A DNA stretch of 64,000 bases from Achromobacter anxifer (GCF_903652925.1 NZ_CAHLAR010000014.1:62001-126000), one strand, 5' to 3'. Positions 11,197 through 20,116 are shown, counted from the stretch's first letter. Notes: generated from the sequence alone by a model not told the origin. Program-made: numbers and translations.

Positions 11197-11720
11197 GGCT
11201 GCGCCTTCCCTGCGTCGAGGCAGGCCGTGCGCTCGACGTCGTCCCGGCGCAGGCGCACGCAAGCGTCGTCGATGGCCAGCAGCTGATAGGAGTGCGCCGC
11301 CACGGTCCCCGCCACGGGTTCGCCGCGCCCAGCCCGGTAGCGCAGCACCGCGCCATTGACGGCGAGGTCGACGCTCAGGCGCCGGGTCGAGCCGAATATG
11401 GCCACTACGCGGATATCGTCCGAAGCCCGCGCGGAAGGCTGCTTGGCAACTCCGGCCTCGGTTGCCGGCTGGCACAGGCCCGGAACGCGGCAGTCCGCCA
11501 GGGCGGCTGCGGCATCCGCGCGCAGCAAGGTGCGGACGGTTTCGGCCTCAGGCCATGCCCGGGGCTCCGCGGTGGGTGGCGGGGCAAGCGGCGGCTCCAC
11601 GGAGGACTGCGCGGCAAGCTGGCTGCGGGCCGCCGGAATCAGCGCCGCGCATAAGGCCAGGCCCAGGACGAGCCTGCCCGAGGATTCCCGGCGTACGGCG
11701 CCGGGCCTATTCGTGCTCAT
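11193..11720 (-). CDS. pilP: Type IVb pilus biogenesis protein PilP-like
   Basis: The protein has 175 residues: a short basic start, then a membrane/signal segment (LVLGLALCAALIPAARS), then a proline-rich linker and a C-terminal globular part with VVAIFGSTRRLSVDLAVNG, which matches the PilP domain of R64-type systems. It is probably periplasmic and inner-membrane-anchored, linking the inner platform to the secretin. The start overlaps the end of pilO by 14 nt and its stop overlaps pilQ, so its synthesis is coupled to both. Confidence 0.8.
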   Translation of the reverse strand: MSTNRPGAVRRESSGRLVLGLALCAALIPAARSQLAAQSSVEPPLAPPPTAEPRAWPEAETVRTLLRADAAAALADCRVPGLCQPATEAGVAKQPSARASDDIRVVAIFGSTRRLSVDLAVNGAVLRYRAGRGEPVAGTVAAHSYQLLAIDDACVRLRRDDVERTACLDAGKAQP

Positions 11721-13044
11721 AGAGTTCTCCCTGTAATTCGGCGACCAGCGTGCTTGCCGCGAGGCTGGGCCGCGGTTGCGGTTGGATGTCCAGCGACAGG
11801 CGGGCCCATCTGGCCGCATGGATCGCGCCGGGCAATAGCGCGAACGAACGCAGCGGTCCGCGCAGGATGATGGACCGGCGGCGTATGGCCGGGCGCGCGG
11901 GATACGCGACCGCGGCCTGATTGGCCACGGGCGGGACCGGCGCGGAAGGCAACGGAGGGGGAGGCAACGTCAGCGGCACGGCCGCCGCGAGCGAGATGGA
12001 AGCGAACGCGGGACGCATGCGCTGCAAAGCCGCGACCTGCACGGTATCGACCTGCAAGGCAGCGGGCAGCGACACATCGGCCAACCGCTCCTGCCTGGAC
12101 TCCACGCGCCAGGACAAGGTGGCTTCCTCAAGAGGCTGGAACGACAGCTGCCAACCTGGCGGCAGCAACGCATGCAACACGTCGTTGGCCGCAAGAGGGT
12201 GCGCCCTGACGTAGGACGCGGAGCAAGTCCAAGCCTGATCCCCGGCCAGGCAGCGTGCACGGCCGAGCGCCCATCCACGCACCTGTATGGGCAGCATGCC
12301 CAGGCTTGCGAGCAGGCGCGTCAACTCGGACGGCGCATGCGTCGCGGTGTTTCGCAGCAAGACCAGATAGGGATCCTGCTGTTGCGGCAGGTCCGCGTCG
12401 CCGGCCTGCGCCGGCGCTTGGCGTCCTGACAGCGATGTCACCACGGTGTTCCACAGCGTTGGCGCAACCGCGGCCAACCCCAAGCAGACCAGGAACAGCC
12501 GGAATGCCAGCGGCAGCTCGCCCCAACGCGTAGGCAGCGCGACCAGCCGGGCTGCGGATTCCGCGCCCTGCAACAGGGCGGCCCAGGCTTCGTCGGCATC
12601 TTGCGCAGGCAATGCCGGCCATTGCGCGCGCAAATGCGCCTGTTCTCGCAGGGCGTCATCCAGCGACGCGAACACGCGGTCCGTTTGCGACAGCACGGTA
12701 CCGCGCTGCGCGGCCACCAGCCAGTGACCGCCATCCGGCAGCCGGATCAGGCTGTGGCCGCCTTCCGGATACAGCAAGGCGTACAACTGGGCGGCAGCCA
12801 GGAAGTGCGTCTGCCTGCGGCCCGCGCGCGGCGCGCGGCGCCACGAGGAGCGCAAGCGGCCAAAGCCGGCCACCGCCGCCGGCGCCCCGCCGACGACATA
12901 GTGGCTGGCCCGCAATCGGCGTCCGCGCGAGCGCGCCAAGGCCGGCACGTTGGAGCCGATCAGCGCGAACCAGCGCAAGCCGAATGCCAGCGTGCGCCCG
13001 GCGCCGGGCAGTTCGAGCAGCAAGGCCTGCGGCAGCCGTTCCAT
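11707..13044 (-). CDS. pilO: Type IVb pilus accessory protein PilO-like
   Basis: The protein has 445 residues and follows the PilO2/R64 PilO pattern. An N-terminal cytoplasmic part of about 180 residues has LIRLPDGGHWLVAAQRGTVL. A single membrane helix (about 188-206, LAFRLFLVCLGLAAVAPTLW) follows, then a periplasmic region with paired cysteines (RCLAGDQAWTCSASY). In R64-type systems PilO is an inner-membrane component contacting the ATPase. ATG 13044 lies 2 nt after the pilN stop. Confidence 0.78.
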   Translation of the reverse strand: MERLPQALLLELPGAGRTLAFGLRWFALIGSNVPALARSRGRRLRASHYVVGGAPAAVAGFGRLRSSWRRAPRAGRRQTHFLAAAQLYALLYPEGGHSLIRLPDGGHWLVAAQRGTVLSQTDRVFASLDDALREQAHLRAQWPALPAQDADEAWAALLQGAESAARLVALPTRWGELPLAFRLFLVCLGLAAVAPTLWNTVVTSLSGRQAPAQAGDADLPQQQDPYLVLLRNTATHAPSELTRLLASLGMLPIQVRGWALGRARCLAGDQAWTCSASYVRAHPLAANDVLHALLPPGWQLSFQPLEEATLSWRVESRQERLADVSLPAALQVDTVQVAALQRMRPAFASISLAAAVPLTLPPPPLPSAPVPPVANQAAVAYPARPAIRRRSIILRGPLRSFALLPGAIHAARWARLSLDIQPQPRPSLAASTLVAELQGELYEHE

Positions 13045-13046
13045 GC

Positions 13047-14633
13047 CTAGTACCCTTCCTCGACCTGCGCCGTCACCAGCATCAGGGTCGTCGTGCGCTC
13101 CGACGCGACACTGTCCTGGCCGCCCGTGAGCAGCGGCAATCCGGGCGCGAGCCGCTGGCGGTCATGCTGGTCCTGGATGCGGTCGAAACCGGAAACGATG
13201 ATGGGCTGGCCGGGACGCAGTTCTAACTGCTGCACCGTGCCGTTGCCGTCGATGGTGACTTGCTGGACCTGGACCTGATTGCCGCGTTCCCCGAACGTGA
13301 TGGTCTTCAAAGGTTGCGCCACAGCGTTGTCATAGGCGAGAGACAACAGGATCTGGCCGTCCTCCTGGATATCCGGCAGCAGCGTCAGGAACGAGCCGAC
13401 GGTTTCTTCCTTCTGGCTGATGGATACCGCGGGCAGCGAGCCGTTGGCGCCTCCCGCCGTGACGCCGGGGACCGCGGTGCTCTGCACCCGGTCGATGTAG
13501 GTGAATGTGGTTCTGACCGCGTGGGTGACGGGGCGGCGGTTCAAGGTCAGGACTGGGACCTTGTTGTGCCGCACGACGGCCCCCATGGTGCTGAGCGCGG
13601 AGACGATGGCTTGCGTGCCCTGGAATGGCCCCCGTCCCATGGCAGTTTCCAGGCTGCTGCCGCCTGCCGCGGCGCCAGGCAGCGCCAGCCGGGCCGTCGC
13701 TCCGGCGGCGGCGTAGACGATGTTCCAGTCTATGCCGCCGGACGAGGCGTCGTGCGCGACGACCGTGATTTCCTCGACCACCAGCCGGACCCGGCGGGTC
13801 AGCGCCCTGTTTTCGCGTTCGAGATAGCGGGCAACGCGCTCCAGCGCCTCGGGCGTATCCGTGATGACGATCGAGGTGGCGCCCTCCACTGCGTCGGCCA
13901 CCACGCCGGAACGGGTCAGGAACGGCGCGATATTGGCGCGCAGGATCGCCAGCGCGTCGTGCTGCCCCGCCGACAGCGACGTGCTGGACGTGCTTTCAAA
14001 ACCCTCGCCCTCTGCGTTGCCCTGGCGTCCGAGGCGAACATCCACCTTGCTGGCAAGCGATAGCGCCCGCAAATCGAACACACGGGTTTCGGTGCGGTAG
14101 AACTCGAGCGCATTGTGCTCATAGCGCCAATGCACCGAAAAGCGGGCCGCAAGCGCGTCCAGCAGATCCGCCAGAGGCTGGCCGTCGGCGCGGATCTCCA
14201 GGCTGGCCGGCGCCGGCACGGACAAGGCGCCGTTGGCCGCCAGCCGGGGCAGAAACAGTTCCAGCGGCAGCAAGGCGTCGGGCTGTACCCGCACCGCGAT
14301 GCCGGTCGCGGCCGTCAGGCGCTGCGCCACGGCGGGCAGGTCGGCGTCGTCCGCCAGCATCAAGGTGGTTCGCAGGTTCTCGCGCAAGGCCGGCGGCAGC
14401 AGGACTTCGCGCGCCAGGGGCTGGGGCTTGCCGGCGAGCCATGGCGCGGCGACCTCCTGCGCCGCCACGCGCGCGGCGCGGTCTGACAAGCCATCGGCGA
14501 ACGCCTGGTGGCTGGCTGCAACCTTCGCATGGCGTTCGCCCGCGGCGCGGCGCTGGTCAGTGACCTGCTGCGATACGGCGCAACCGCCCAGCACCCCGGA
14601 GACCGCGACGCAGATGAACAGATGGCGCGTCAT
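13047..14633 (-). CDS. pilN: Outer-membrane secretin lipoprotein, PilN-like
   Basis: The protein has 528 residues. It has a lipoprotein signal with lipobox LGGC (Cys near residue 18), periplasmic N-domains (about 90-190, with a STN-like ADLLDALAARFSVHW), a ring domain with ATSIVITDTPEALERVARYL, and a C-terminal secretin pore domain (about 330-528) ending with QPIIVSGFDRIQDQ and MLVTAQVEEGY. PilN secretins of type IVb systems form the outer-membrane channel for the pilus. ATG 14633 overlaps the pilL stop (ATGA); the longer upstream frame is a shadow of pilL. Confidence 0.9.
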   Translation of the reverse strand: MTRHLFICVAVSGVLGGCAVSQQVTDQRRAAGERHAKVAASHQAFADGLSDRAARVAAQEVAAPWLAGKPQPLAREVLLPPALRENLRTTLMLADDADLPAVAQRLTAATGIAVRVQPDALLPLELFLPRLAANGALSVPAPASLEIRADGQPLADLLDALAARFSVHWRYEHNALEFYRTETRVFDLRALSLASKVDVRLGRQGNAEGEGFESTSSTSLSAGQHDALAILRANIAPFLTRSGVVADAVEGATSIVITDTPEALERVARYLERENRALTRRVRLVVEEITVVAHDASSGGIDWNIVYAAAGATARLALPGAAAGGSSLETAMGRGPFQGTQAIVSALSTMGAVVRHNKVPVLTLNRRPVTHAVRTTFTYIDRVQSTAVPGVTAGGANGSLPAVSISQKEETVGSFLTLLPDIQEDGQILLSLAYDNAVAQPLKTITFGERGNQVQVQQVTIDGNGTVQQLELRPGQPIIVSGFDRIQDQHDRQRLAPGLPLLTGGQDSVASERTTTLMLVTAQVEEGY

Positions 14634-15556
14634 GCCGCGGTCCCTCCCGATGGCGCCGCGCGCATGCAGGATTGCGCCAGCGGCACGACGCGCAGCACCC
14701 GGTTGCCGTAGAAGCATGGTTGCAAGGGCTTTTCGGCGAGCTCGGTGGCGCCCAGCAATCCGCGCACGGCCGCCTTGAAATCCCCGCCGAACTCGGCCGT
14801 TGCCGACAGGGGGATGTCCACGTCCACGGCCCAATGTTGCGGCTGGAAGGTCCAGCCCGCCAGGCCCGCCCAGCGCGCCAGGACCGCGCGCAGCGTGGCA
14901 TCCGGGGGAGCAGCCCGATAGACGGGCTGCGATGCGGGCTGCGGCGGCGCAGCCGTGGACGCTGCCATGCTGGCAGACGCGCCGCCGCCCCTGGACGACG
15001 TCGCAACCTCGGCGGAATCCGCCGTCTGCCGCAGGACCGTGCCTGACGCCGCGCCAGATCTGGAAGCGGCGAGAATGGCCGGCTCGGACTGGGAACCGGC
15101 GTCGATTGCCGCGCCGGACAGGGATCCCGCACCGATTGCCCGCGCGGGCTTGGAGCGCGCGTCGAGCGCCTGCGCGCCGTCCGCCTCCGCCACTGCCTGC
15201 AAGCGCTGCGCCCTTGCCGTCAGCCGCCCGCCGCGGAACAGCAGCCCGTTCCATCCGCCAGCCAGCACGACATAGGGGTCCCGCCTGACATATGGCAAGG
15301 CGCGTTCGCCATCGCTGCCCACGCCGAAAATCGCGGGCAGCATCTGGCCTGGCGCGAACTGCAACCAGGTCTCCTTGCCGTCGTCGAACACCTGCATGGG
15401 CGCCACTGCGGGATCGCCCGACAATTGCCAGTCGAAGCGGAAGCTTGGCGAAGCCTGCCGCGAGGCCGACCACGCAGACTGGGCCGAGCCTTTGCCAGGC
15501 CCGGAGCAGGCCCCCAGGCAGGACAGCCCTGCCGCCAGGAAGAAGAATCGAACCAT
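14630..15556 (-). CDS. pilL: PilL/TcpQ-family lipoprotein with VirB9-like N-domain
   Basis: The protein has 308 residues. The lipobox is LGAC (Cys near 17). Residues about 37-115 (FRFDWQLSGD, MQVFDDGKETWLQF, LPYVRRDPYVVLAGGW) resemble the beta-sandwich of VirB9/TrbG-type proteins. A low-complexity Ala/Ser/Gly linker (about 120-215) follows. Residues about 220-300 match the TcpQ C-terminal domain (LRAVLARWAGLAGWTFQPQHW, then a final cysteine-bearing strand). TcpQ-type proteins stabilise or localise the secretin. It is the first gene of the pil operon. GGTGAG sits just before the ATG. The function is inferred from domains and context. Confidence 0.75.
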   Translation of the reverse strand: MVRFFFLAAGLSCLGACSGPGKGSAQSAWSASRQASPSFRFDWQLSGDPAVAPMQVFDDGKETWLQFAPGQMLPAIFGVGSDGERALPYVRRDPYVVLAGGWNGLLFRGGRLTARAQRLQAVAEADGAQALDARSKPARAIGAGSLSGAAIDAGSQSEPAILAASRSGAASGTVLRQTADSAEVATSSRGGGASASMAASTAAPPQPASQPVYRAAPPDATLRAVLARWAGLAGWTFQPQHWAVDVDIPLSATAEFGGDFKAAVRGLLGATELAEKPLQPCFYGNRVLRVVPLAQSCMRAAPSGGTAA

Positions 15557-15678
15557 GCCTCACCGCAAGCAAAAGGCGCACCGGAAGCGATACGCGTGAG
15601 AGGCATGGTGGCTGAGCGGCCAGCGCGTCGCCAGACTGGCATGTACGCAGGGATGGTTTGATCCTGCCGCGACGGGAC

Positions 15679-15709
15679 AAAAAAAAACCCGGTCCGCGGA
15701 CCGGGTTTT
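15679..15709 (-). terminator. Terminator after the ugpB-like gene
   Basis: A 12-bp perfect stem (AAAACCCGGTCC / GGACCGGGTTTT) with a 2-nt loop is followed on the minus strand by a run of nine T. It insulates the pil operon from the upstream dadA-SBP unit. Confidence 0.9.
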
Positions 15710-15740
15710 GCAGGCTGGAGCGCGTCTGCGCCCTGGCCTA

Positions 15741-17081
15741 TCAGCGTTGTGCGGCGATGCTGCGCGCCTGCGAGGCAGCGTTGTTCAGCGCTGCGACCGG
15801 CGGCACCTTGCCTTCGAAGGCATCGTTGAGCTGCTGGTTCAGCACCGGCTCGATGCGGTCGTAGTTGGCCATGCGGAAACCGCGGCTGTTCGCGTTGGGC
15901 TGGGCGCGCATGGAGGTGATCAGCGCCTGGATGCCCGGGATGCGGTTATAGAACGACACGTCCGAGGCGCGGAACGCCGCTTCCGTCAACGGCAGGTAAC
16001 CGGTGCGCTGGTGCCATTCCGCCGCGATGACCGGCTTGGACAGCCAGGCCAGGAACTGCGCGGTAGCCTTATCCTCGGCCTGGGGATGGCCGCCCAGCGC
16101 CCACAGCGCCGAGCCGCTCACGAACGGCTTGCCGCCATCGTTGGTGACCTGGTCGTAGTAAGGCAGCGGCGCCACGCCGAAGGACAAGGACTTGGTGTTG
16201 ATGAACTGGCCGAACGCACCGCTATTGGCGGTCAGCACCGAACATTCACCCTTGGCGAACAGCTTGTCGCTGGCGTTGTCGGCCGAATGCGCCGTGAACA
16301 GCAGCGAACGCTTCCAGCTCACCATCAGCGAGATGTGGCGCATGTAGAGCGTGTCGAACTGCATGGCCGCGGCGGCCGACTTCTTGGTGACCGCGTCCAG
16401 CCCGTTGTTGTTGCTGGTGAATTGCTGGTTGTTGATCGGCGCCAGGTTTTCCAGGTGGACGGTGACCTGGTCGCTGGAAGCGTACGGGCAATCGATGTCG
16501 GCCACGTCGCGCAGCTTCAGCAGCTCGGCCTGCAGGCCGGTCCAGGTGCGGGCGGGCTTGTTGGGATCGAGGCCGGCCTTCTTGTAGGCGGCGGTGTTGT
16601 AGAACATCACCGGCACTTCGGCCATCCAGGGGAAGGCCAGCAGGCGGCCCTTGCTGTCGCGCGTGAAGCTGCTGGTTGCCGGCACGAACCAGTTCAGGTC
16701 CTTGATCGGATACTTGGCCAGCAGTTCGTACATCGGCAGCACAGCCTTGTGCTGGGCGACGACTTCAGGCGAATGGTTGTCCGTCAGCTGCAGCAGGTTC
16801 GGGGCCTTCTTGGCCTTGACCGCCGCAACGGCTTCCTGTTCCAGCGCGCTGGACGTAGGGAAGGCGCGCAGCGTCACGCTGACCTGGTCCTGCTCCTTGT
16901 TGTATTGCTTGGCGAGCTTTTCGAACTCGGCCTTGTTTGCGTCGGTCAGCGTGTGCCAGACCTGGATCTCGACCGCGGCGGCATTCGCCGCACCGGCCAT
17001 CGCCATGGCGGCGCCGAACAACCATGCGCGCCGGCTGGCGAACATCGCGCGGGCAATGCCCGTCAATTGCAGATTCTTCAT
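15741..17081 (-). CDS. ABC transporter substrate-binding protein, UgpB-like, orphan
   Basis: A 446-residue periplasmic binding protein of the family 1 (sugar / glycerol-3-phosphate) class. The signal peptide ends at GAANAA, then EIQVWHTLTDANKAEFEKLA, the usual first strand of UgpB-like proteins. Later blocks include FPWMAEVPVMFYNTAAYKKAG and GSALWALGGHP. UgpB binds sn-glycerol-3-phosphate, but the real ligand cannot be read here. No permease or ATPase genes adjoin it: 4 nt upstream is dadA and downstream is a terminator. It must either borrow permeases encoded elsewhere or serve another role. ATG 17081 was chosen because the longer frame overlaps dadA. Confidence 0.85.
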   Translation of the reverse strand: MKNLQLTGIARAMFASRRAWLFGAAMAMAGAANAAAVEIQVWHTLTDANKAEFEKLAKQYNKEQDQVSVTLRAFPTSSALEQEAVAAVKAKKAPNLLQLTDNHSPEVVAQHKAVLPMYELLAKYPIKDLNWFVPATSSFTRDSKGRLLAFPWMAEVPVMFYNTAAYKKAGLDPNKPARTWTGLQAELLKLRDVADIDCPYASSDQVTVHLENLAPINNQQFTSNNNGLDAVTKKSAAAAMQFDTLYMRHISLMVSWKRSLLFTAHSADNASDKLFAKGECSVLTANSGAFGQFINTKSLSFGVAPLPYYDQVTNDGGKPFVSGSALWALGGHPQAEDKATAQFLAWLSKPVIAAEWHQRTGYLPLTEAAFRASDVSFYNRIPGIQALITSMRAQPNANSRGFRMANYDRIEPVLNQQLNDAFEGKVPPVAALNNAASQARSIAAQR

Positions 17082-17085
17082 AGGT

Positions 17086-18342
17086 TCACAGACCAAGAAA
17101 AGGGAATTCCGGTTCCGGCCGTCTGCCGCTGAGCAGATCGGCCAGTGCCCGGCCCGAGCCAACGCCCATCGTCCAGCCCAGCGTACCGTGTCCTGTGTTG
17201 ATGTACAGGTTGGGGATACGGCTGCGGCCGATGATGGGCACGTTAGAAGGAGTGGACGGGCGCAGGCCCGACCAGTAGCTGACGCGCTCGAAATCGAGCG
17301 CATCGGGGAAAAGTTCGCGCGCCAGGCGGGTCATGGCTTCGCAACGTCCGGTGTTCAAGCTGCGCGAATAGCCCGACAGCTCCGCGGTCCCCGCCATGCG
17401 CAGGCGGTCTCCCAGACGCGAGAAAACGACCTTGTGGCTGCTGTCGGTCAGGCTGACCGTGGGCGTGGCCTGCGGATTGATCACCGGGAACGTGGCCGAA
17501 TAGCCCTTGGCCGGATAGACATTGCAGGGAATGCCCAGCGGACGCAGCAGGTAGGGACTGAAACTGCCCATCGCCACGACGTAGGCGTCCGCCGACACCG
17601 TGCCGTAGCGGCCGTCGGGTTCGATGATTTCCACGCCCTGCACCGTGCCGCCCGCGGTCAGCAGGCGCGTGGCGCGGGTGCTGTAGCGGAATTCGACGCC
17701 GGCCCGGGCGCAGCGCTCGGCCAGGGCCGCGGTGAACAGGTGCACGTCGCCGCTTTCGTCCTCGGGCGTGTAGTCGCCTCCGACGATGGTCTGGCGGTGC
17801 GGCGCCAGGGCGGGCTCGATCGTGATGACCTCGTCCGCGGAAACCACGCGGCGTTCCACGCCGAAATCGCGCATGAGGCCCGCGGCCCGCTGCGAATTCT
17901 CGAATTCGTGCGGGTCACGGTAGAAATTCAGGATGCCGCGCTCGAGGTGGTCGTATTCGATGCCGAGCTCGGCGCGCATGCCGCGCAGGGTGGCGCGGCT
18001 GTATTCGGCCATGCGGACCATGGCGCGGATATTGGGAGCAAGGCGGCCGGGCATGCATTCGCGCAGGAAGGCCAGGCCCCACATCCATTGCCGCCAATCC
18101 AGTTGCGGCCGGAACAGCAGCGGAGCGTTGTCCTGGAACATCCATTTGAGCAGCTTGAGCGGCGCTTGCGGATTGGCCCAGGGTTCGGCGTAGGACACCG
18201 ATATCTGGGCGCCGTTGGCCAGGCTGGTTTCCTGGGCGGGACCGGTGCAGCGATCTATGACCACGACGTCATGGCCGGCCTGGTTCAGCCACCAGGCGCT
18301 GGAGATTCCAATGATGCCGCTACCCAATACCGCTACTTTCAT
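17086..18342 (-). CDS. dadA: D-amino acid dehydrogenase, DadA-type flavoprotein
   Basis: The protein has 418 residues, the usual DadA length. It begins MKVAVLGSGIIGISSAWWL, the FAD-binding Rossmann motif, with the acidic end VVVID. The DAO-family C-terminal block is present (YWSGLRPSTPSNVPIIG and NLYINTGHGTLGWTMGVGSG). DadA oxidises D-amino acids to 2-oxo acids and ammonia and passes electrons to the respiratory chain. The alanine racemase DadX, its common partner, is not next to it. It shares a transcript with the substrate-binding protein 4 nt downstream. Confidence 0.92.
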   Translation of the reverse strand: MKVAVLGSGIIGISSAWWLNQAGHDVVVIDRCTGPAQETSLANGAQISVSYAEPWANPQAPLKLLKWMFQDNAPLLFRPQLDWRQWMWGLAFLRECMPGRLAPNIRAMVRMAEYSRATLRGMRAELGIEYDHLERGILNFYRDPHEFENSQRAAGLMRDFGVERRVVSADEVITIEPALAPHRQTIVGGDYTPEDESGDVHLFTAALAERCARAGVEFRYSTRATRLLTAGGTVQGVEIIEPDGRYGTVSADAYVVAMGSFSPYLLRPLGIPCNVYPAKGYSATFPVINPQATPTVSLTDSSHKVVFSRLGDRLRMAGTAELSGYSRSLNTGRCEAMTRLARELFPDALDFERVSYWSGLRPSTPSNVPIIGRSRIPNLYINTGHGTLGWTMGVGSGRALADLLSGRRPEPEFPFLGL

Positions 18343-18529
18343 GCCCGCATTGCTCCTTGCGTGCCAGCTCGGTTCGCGGACCCGATGTCCGCGCGCCATG
18401 GCAAGCTGCTGCCACGGCAGTTTACCCCGGCGATTTGCCCGCGCCTACGGGTAAAAAAGGGGCGGAAGTCACAAACCTTTCCAGGCCCGCGCCTTCCCCC
18501 CCATTGCGTTCATGCCCTGTTACTCAAGG

Positions 18530-19576
18530 CTAAGGCGCGGCCTTGGCCAGGTCGGCCTCGGACGTGAAGGCGTCCGCATAGAATTCTTCCGGCGGCAGCC
18601 CGTTCTGGGCGCTGAATTCGCGCCTGGCGGCATCCACCATCAGCGGCGTGCCACAGGCATAGACCTGATGGCCCGACATATCCGCGATGTCCTGCATCAC
18701 GGCTTCATGGACGAAGCCGGTGCGCCCGCTCCAGCCGTCTTCCTGCAGAGCGTTGGAAATCACGGGCACGTAGCGGAAATCGGGCAACTGGCCCGCCCAC
18801 GATTGCGCCAGCGAGTCCATGTAGAGGTCGCGCGGGCGGCGGCCGCCCCAGTACAGCGCGACGGGACGGTTGATGCCCTTGTGGATCATGTGCTCGACGA
18901 TGGCCTTGACCGGCGCGAAGCCGGTGCCGCTGGCCAGCAGCACGACTGGCTTGTCGCTGTCTTCGCGCAGGAAGAAGGAGCCGAACGGCCCTTCCAGGCG
19001 CAGGATCTCGCGCTCTTTCATCTGCGTGTCGCCGGCGCCGAACACGTGGTCGGTGAACACGCCGCCCGGCATATGACGGATATGCAGTTCCAGCGGGCTG
19101 CCGGTGTGCGGCGCTCCGGCCATCGAATAGCTGCGCCGGCGGCCGTCCTTCAGGATGACTTCGATGTACTGGCCGGCGTAGTAGCGGAACTGCTCGGACG
19201 CGGGCAATTGCAGCTTGATCACGGTGACGTCAGGCGCCACGCGCTCCAGCGCCTGCACGCGCGACGGCAGCTTGCGGATCTGGATGTCGCTGGCGAGCCG
19301 GACTTCGGTGGATTCGACCACCATGTCGGATTCGGGCCGGGCCTGGCAGAACAGCGTGTAGCCGTTTGCCAGTTCCTCGGGCGAGAGAATCTGCGCGGGG
19401 TATTGCCCCGCGTTGAACTCCCCGGACACCACCCGGCCCTTGCAGGTGGAGCAGGCGCCATTGCGGCAGCTGTAAGGCAGGACGATGCCCGCGGCCAGCG
19501 CGGCGTCAAGCACCGTCTGGCCGGGTTCGGCCGGAAATTGGTGCTGGCTGGGTTGGATGATGACCTGGAAGCTCAT
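18530..19576 (-). CDS. Ferredoxin-type NAD(P)H reductase (annotated in relatives as CDP-6-deoxyglucoseen reductase)
   Basis: The protein has 348 residues. The N-terminal plant-type 2Fe-2S domain has Cys37, Cys42, Cys45 (CRNGACSTC) and a fourth Cys near 77. An FAD domain follows with RRSYSMAG (about residue 152), then an NAD domain with LLASGTGFAPVKAI (about 228). It moves electrons from NAD(P)H through flavin to the iron-sulfur cluster. No hydroxylase or sugar deoxygenase partner is adjacent, so the specific reaction is unknown; the CDP-glucoseen name is only a homology label. The start ATG 19576 gives the standard ferredoxin N-terminus. Confidence 0.85.
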   Translation of the reverse strand: MSFQVIIQPSQHQFPAEPGQTVLDAALAAGIVLPYSCRNGACSTCKGRVVSGEFNAGQYPAQILSPEELANGYTLFCQARPESDMVVESTEVRLASDIQIRKLPSRVQALERVAPDVTVIKLQLPASEQFRYYAGQYIEVILKDGRRRSYSMAGAPHTGSPLELHIRHMPGGVFTDHVFGAGDTQMKEREILRLEGPFGSFFLREDSDKPVVLLASGTGFAPVKAIVEHMIHKGINRPVALYWGGRRPRDLYMDSLAQSWAGQLPDFRYVPVISNALQEDGWSGRTGFVHEAVMQDIADMSGHQVYACGTPLMVDAARREFSAQNGLPPEEFYADAFTSEADLAKAAP

Positions 19577-19652
19577 GGGATGAAACGGTTCAGGGTTGAC
19601 GGAGCGCCGCGCCGGCCGGCGTGGCCGGGGAAGCGCCCCGCCCGGCCCGGCC

Positions 19653-20021
19653 TCAGGCCGGGAACTTGCGGATTTCCTTGACGCGGTTGGCGTCGTCCAC
19701 CAGGACCACCTGCGGCTTGTGCGCGGCCGAGTCGGCTTCGGACATGGGACCGTAAGTGCAGATGATCAGCAGATCGCCGACCTGGGCGCGGCGCGCGGCG
19801 GCGCCGTTCAAGGAAATGGCGCCGCTGCCGCGGGCCGCCTTGATGATGTAGGTGTCGAAGCGTTCGCCGTTGGTGACGTTGTAGAGTTCGATGCGTTCGA
19901 ACTCGCGCATGCCGGCAGCGTCCAGCAGGTCCTCGTCGATGCCACAAGATCCTTCGTAATGAAGGTCGGCTTCGGTGACCGTGACGCGGTGGAGCTTTGC
20001 CCGCAGCATGATGCGTTGCAT
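19653..20021 (-). CDS. panD: Aspartate 1-decarboxylase proenzyme
   Basis: PanD makes beta-alanine from L-aspartate for pantothenate and CoA synthesis. The 122 residues contain the self-cleavage site Gly24-Ser25 (HYEGSCGID), where Ser25 becomes the pyruvoyl cofactor of the alpha chain. The conserved [17 protein letters not shown] and the later [20 protein letters not shown] are also present. The only in-frame ATG giving the family N-terminus ([20 protein letters not shown]) is at 20021. It stands alone, divergent from the guanidinium exporter. Confidence 0.97.
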   Translation of the reverse strand: MQRIMLRAKLHRVTVTEADLHYEGSCGIDEDLLDAAGMREFERIELYNVTNGERFDTYIIKAARGSGAISLNGAAARRAQVGDLLIICTYGPMSEADSAAHKPQVVLVDDANRVKEIRKFPA

Positions 20022-20087
20022 GATGAATATCCTGGTTTCGCGGCCCGGAACGCGAAGTGTTGCTAGAGTTGATGCCCGGCACCCGGT

Positions 20088-20116
20088 TTTGCCGTCAGAA
20101 GCCGGTATTCTATAAT
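20088..20116 (+). promoter_or_regulatory. Sigma70 promoter of the guanidinium exporter gene
   Basis: -35 TTTGCC (20088-20093), a 17-bp spacer, then a perfect -10 TATAAT (20111-20116). The predicted start point (about 20123) coincides with the first base of the riboswitch hairpin. Confidence 0.8.

Noticed and set aside
9475-11475. Extended start for the PilQ-type ATPase
   Set aside because: The extra 93 codons lie within pilP and are not conserved; ATG 11196 has an ATGA overlap with the pilP stop.
15741-17303. Identification of the binding protein as UgpB for glycerol-3-phosphate
   Set aside because: No ugpAEC genes nearby and ligand residues cannot be judged by eye, so only 'UgpB-like' is reported.
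18421-18455. Inverted repeat TTTACCC / GGGTAAA between dadA and the ferredoxin reductase gene as a terminator
   Set aside because: The stem is only 7 bp with a 21-nt loop, and for the minus-strand transcripts the T run precedes the stem, so it cannot be an ordinary intrinsic terminator.
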